Below, in pieces: positions 5,805 to 8,315 of a stretch of 8,315 nt of DNA. This stretch comes from Candidatus Omnitrophota bacterium (GTDB lineage: Bacteria; Omnitrophota; Gorgyraeia; Gygaellales; Profunditerraquicolaceae), in NCBI GenBank assembly GCA_023228185.1, contig JALOBQ010000031.1, positions 1 through 8,315 of the forward strand, in the 5' to 3' direction. The notes beneath the pieces were generated by a model, which was not told where the DNA came from, ran no database searches, and worked only from the letters and a program-made list of their open reading frames with translations. Made by a program: the position numbers and the translations under genes. Within the stretch, counting starts at the first letter, position 1. Each line of letters begins with the position of its first letter.

Positions 5805-6767
5805 ATGTTTTTTAAAGATTTAAAAGGCCAGGACCAGGCGGTGAGCGCGCTAAAAAATTACATCCGCCAGAGGCATCTTTCCGGCGGCTATATTTTCAGT
5901 GGGCCAGATGGGGTCGGTAAAAAAATGGCGGCGCTTGCCTGCGCCCAAAAGCTTAATTGCCTGGAGAGCTCTTTTGACGAGCCTTGTGGCAAATGCTCGT
6001 CATGCCTGAAGATAAACAATCTTGCTCATCCGGATTTGCATATTATCAATAACGGCGACGATGAAATCAAGATTGACGATGTGCGGCTTTTGCAGAGACA
6101 GATTAGTTTTCGCCCTTATGAGGGTGCGATGCAGGTTTTTATTATTGATAACGCGCACCGGCTGAACAGTGATTCTTCCAACGCGCTGTTAAAAGTGTTA
6201 GAAGAGCCGCCCAAACATAACCTGATCATCCTAATAACTTCCAAGCCGCGCTTGCTTTTTAATACGATTTCCTCGCGCTGTAAAGTAATCCGTTTTTACG
6301 TATTACCAAGGCAAAAACTCGAGCTAATATTAAAAAACGATTACGCTTGCGACGCGCAAACAGCGCATTTTTTAGCTTTTTACGCCGAAGGCAGTTTGGG
6401 TGAAGCTTTAAAATTATCAGCCGGGCAAATTATGCAAAAAAAGAATGATCTGTTGGATAACTTTGTTTTTTCTTCAAAGCCCGGCCAGGGTTTTGCTAGA
6501 ATATCGGCTAAAGAAGACGCGCGTTTTTATTTAAATCTTTTCGCCGCCACGATGCGGGATGTTTATTTAGTCAAGGCGGGGTTAGGCGCTGATCAGATGA
6601 TCAACGCCGACCGGGCGCCTGAGATCTCTAAAATCGCCCAGCGTTTAACGTTTAACAGGATTGAAGGAATCTGTTCAGGAATTTCTGAGAGTATCGGGTA
6701 TCTTGAGAGTAATATCAATATCAGGCTTTTATTAAATAATCTGGGGGCGCAATTATGGCAAACTTGA
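5805..6767 (+). CDS. holB: DNA polymerase III delta-prime subunit (clamp loader)
   Basis: The 320-residue protein is an AAA+ clamp-loader subunit, part of the complex that loads the beta clamp at primer-template junctions. The Walker A-like loop is GPDGVGKK (33-40). The lysine is kept but the usual following S/T is K40, so ATP binding or hydrolysis is probably lost, as in known delta-prime subunits. A four-cysteine zinc module is complete: C52, C61, C64 and C67 (CGKCSSC). The Walker B-like strand is VFIIDNAHRL (111-120), followed by SSNALLKVLEEPP (124-136), which is diagnostic of DnaX/HolB. The SRC arginine-finger motif is at 157-159. The C-terminal region (about 200-320) should be the collar domain and is poorly conserved. 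GAGG at 5794-5797 precedes the ATG, one base after the tmk stop. It overlaps ricT by 13 bases. DnaX is excluded by length and the altered Walker A. Confidence 0.93.
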   Translation: MFFKDLKGQDQAVSALKNYIRQRHLSGGYIFSGPDGVGKKMAALACAQKLNCLESSFDEPCGKCSSCLKINNLAHPDLHIINNGDDEIKIDDVRLLQRQISFRPYEGAMQVFIIDNAHRLNSDSSNALLKVLEEPPKHNLIILITSKPRLLFNTISSRCKVIRFYVLPRQKLELILKNDYACDAQTAHFLAFYAEGSLGEALKLSAGQIMQKKNDLLDNFVFSSKPGQGFARISAKEDARFYLNLFAATMRDVYLVKAGLGADQMINADRAPEISKIAQRLTFNRIEGICSGISESIGYLESNINIRLLLNNLGAQLWQT

Positions 6768-7558
6768 TTTTAGTGCAACTGCGCGGTTGGGGTAATGTGC
6801 AGCTTTATCAACCGGGTAATTTGATCGTGAAAGAAGGCCAGGTGGTGATTGTCGAACATGACCGCGGCACTGATTACGGCCAGGTGATCTCTCCTAAAAA
6901 TGGCCATTGCACGGAGTGCAATACCAAGGAGCAGCCGAAAAGAATTATCCGTATCGCCCGGGAAGGCGACCTAAAACAAATTGAGGATAACCGCTTAAAA
7001 GCTAAAGAAGCGTTTGCCTCATGCGAAAAAAGGATCCAGGAACATAAGCTGGATATGAAACTGGTGCGCGCGGAATATTCTTTTGACCGTTCTAAAATGA
7101 TCTTTTATTTTACCGCCGAAGGCAGAGTGGATTTTCGCGATCTTGTTAAGGATTTGGCTAAAGTTTTTAAAGCCAGGATCGAACTCAGGCAAATCGGCGT
7201 GCGCGATGAGGCAAGGTTGTTCGGCGGTTATGGCTCATGCGGCAGAGAACTTTGCTGCAGGAAATTTTTAAAAGATTTTGAACCGGTAACAATCAAAATG
7301 GCTAAAGAAGAAGGCTTGCCTTTGAATCCGCCTAAAATCTCCGGGCTTTGCGGCAGGTTGATGTGTTGTTTGTCTTATGAATACGAAACCTATAAAATAT
7401 TAGCCAAGGGCTTGCCGCGCGAGGGCGAACATCTGCACACGGCGCAGGGAAAAGGCAAAGTGATCAGTGTGAATGTTTTTAAACGTTCAGCTTCCGTGCT
7501 TTTAGAAGACGGCGGCTTGATCGAAGTAAGCTATAAGGATAAAGAATATGCCCGGTAA
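6755..7558 (+). CDS. ricT: PSP1 domain protein, RicT/YaaT family
   Basis: The 267-residue protein matches RicT (YaaT) of B. subtilis closely. There RicT joins RicA and RicF in an Fe-S-containing complex that affects RNase Y-dependent mRNA processing, competence and sporulation. The PSP1 core includes the blocks DMKLVRAEYSFDRSKMIFYF (99-118), GRVDFRDLVKDLA (123-135), RIELRQIGVRDEARLFGG (141-158) and NPPKISGLCGRLMCC (191-205). The conserved cysteines C162, C167, C168, C199, C204 and C205 are all present and are the likely cluster ligands. An additional HCTEC (51-55, C52 and C55) falls in a region where the Bacillus protein, as I recall it, has none. The ATG is inside the end of holB, with a G-rich but weak ribosome binding site (6743-6747). 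It ends 11 bases inside metG. RicA and RicF are not in the window, and a sporulation role should not be assumed. Confidence 0.93.
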   Translation: MANLILVQLRGWGNVQLYQPGNLIVKEGQVVIVEHDRGTDYGQVISPKNGHCTECNTKEQPKRIIRIAREGDLKQIEDNRLKAKEAFASCEKRIQEHKLDMKLVRAEYSFDRSKMIFYFTAEGRVDFRDLVKDLAKVFKARIELRQIGVRDEARLFGGYGSCGRELCCRKFLKDFEPVTIKMAKEEGLPLNPPKISGLCGRLMCCLSYEYETYKILAKGLPREGEHLHTAQGKGKVISVNVFKRSASVLLEDGGLIEVSYKDKEYAR

Positions 7559-8315
7559 ATTTTATATTACCACGCCTCTTTATTATGTGAATGCTTCTCC
7601 ACATATCGGGCATTCTTACACGACTATTGCCGCCGATACCCTAGCCCGTTATAAACGCAGCGTCTTGGGTAAAGAAAATGTCTGGTTTTTAACCGGCACG
7701 GATGAGCATGGGCAAAAAATCAAAAAAGCTGCTGACCTTGAAAAGTTAAGCCCGCAGGATTTTGTCGATAAAACAAGCCGTTTATTCGTTCAGCTCTGGC
7801 AGTCTTTGGGTGTTTCTTATGACGATTTTATCCGCACTACTGAATCCCGCCACAAGCAAACTGTTTGCCGGGTGCTGGAAATCCTTTATCAGCAAAAGGA
7901 TATCTATGAAGATAAATATTCCGGTTTGTATTGCACGCCTTGTGAAACATTTTGGCTTGAGTCTCAAACCGAAAACGGGCTTTGCCCTGATTGTAAAAGG
8001 CCGCTTGAGCATATTTCGGAAGTAAACTATTTTTTTAAGTTATCTAAATATCAGGATTGGCTGATAAAATATTTAAAAGAAAATCCTAAATTCATCCGGC
8101 CAGCCAGCCGTTATGAGGAAACTTTAAGGTTCCTGGAACTGAATAAATTAAACGACCTTTGTATCTCCCGGCCGCGTGAGCGTTTAAGCTGGGGCATACC
8201 ATTGCCATTTGCTCCGGAGCATGTGACATATGTTTGGTTTGACGCGTTGGTGAATTATATCAGCGCCGTAGGCAGCTTTGACGCGCAGGGCAAGTATATT
8301 TCCCAGTGGTGGCCC
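7548..8315 (+). CDS. metG: Methionyl-tRNA synthetase, N-terminal part, cut by window end
   Basis: MetG charges initiator and elongator tRNA-Met. The first 256 codons are visible and remain open to the last base. The class I catalytic start is clear: KFYITTPLYYVNASPHIGH with HIGH at 19-22, then FLTGTDEHGQKI (47-58). The connective peptide carries one zinc knuckle of four cysteines, C129-x2-C132 and C146-x2-C149, as in the Thermus/Bacillus-like single-knuckle group and unlike two-knuckle enzymes. The blocks CISRPRERLSWGIPLP (205-220) and YVWFDALVNYISA (228-240) follow. The KMSKS motif and the anticodon-binding domain lie beyond the window. AAGGA (7535-7539) sits eight bases before the ATG, inside ricT, and the genes overlap by 11 bases, so translation is coupled. 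Bacillus also places metS downstream of yaaT, with several genes between that are absent here. Confidence 0.96.
   Translation, partial: MPGKFYITTPLYYVNASPHIGHSYTTIAADTLARYKRSVLGKENVWFLTGTDEHGQKIKKAADLEKLSPQDFVDKTSRLFVQLWQSLGVSYDDFIRTTESRHKQTVCRVLEILYQQKDIYEDKYSGLYCTPCETFWLESQTENGLCPDCKRPLEHISEVNYFFKLSKYQDWLIKYLKENPKFIRPASRYEETLRFLELNKLNDLCISRPRERLSWGIPLPFAPEHVTYVWFDALVNYISAVGSFDAQGKYISQWWP

Overview
The window is a compact run of bacterial housekeeping genes, all on the + strand. Ten genes sit almost end to end, and only one gap exceeds 25 bases (4904-5191). TGA is used as a stop (yacL, holB), so the genetic code looks standard. Base composition is moderate, with AT-rich third positions. Isoprenoid precursors would come from the MEP pathway. 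The gene order closely resembles that of Bacillus, but the typical Bacillota companions are missing. I would guess an uncultured bacterium of an Omnitrophota-like lineage. That placement is inference from gene style and order, not something the sequence proves.

Region 1 (2-4903) reads radA (3' part) - yacL - ispD - ispF - cysE - cysS. It covers recombination and branch migration (RadA), a membrane-anchored PIN-TRAM protein (YacL), two MEP-pathway enzymes (IspD, IspF), the first step of cysteine synthesis (CysE) and cysteine charging (CysS). Junctions are 20 bases, a 4-base ATGA overlap, a 16-base overlap, 1 base and 14 bases, so co-transcription is very likely. Bacillus subtilis has the same order with disA between radA and yacL and gltX between ispF and cysE; both are absent here.

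Region 2 (4904-5191) is the only real intergenic space. It holds a long, interrupted but extensive inverted repeat (4962-5122, about 45 potential base pairs), then an AT-rich dyad containing a perfect TATAAT (5121-5147), then the ribosome binding site of tmk. The hairpin is the least explained element of the window.

Region 3 (5192-8315) reads tmk - holB - ricT - metG (5' part), with a 1-base gap, a 13-base overlap and an 11-base overlap. It makes dTDP for DNA synthesis, a clamp-loader subunit, a PSP1-domain protein and methionyl-tRNA synthetase. This again mirrors a Bacillus cluster, lacking darA/yaaQ, yaaR and the yabA-to-rsmI genes.

I found no CRISPR array, tRNA, rRNA, transposase, phage gene or defence system. 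Points worth a second look are the intergenic hairpin, an N-terminal membrane helix on CysE, loss of both c-di-AMP-related genes (disA, darA) from otherwise conserved clusters, a degenerate Walker A in HolB, and an additional CxxC in RicT.
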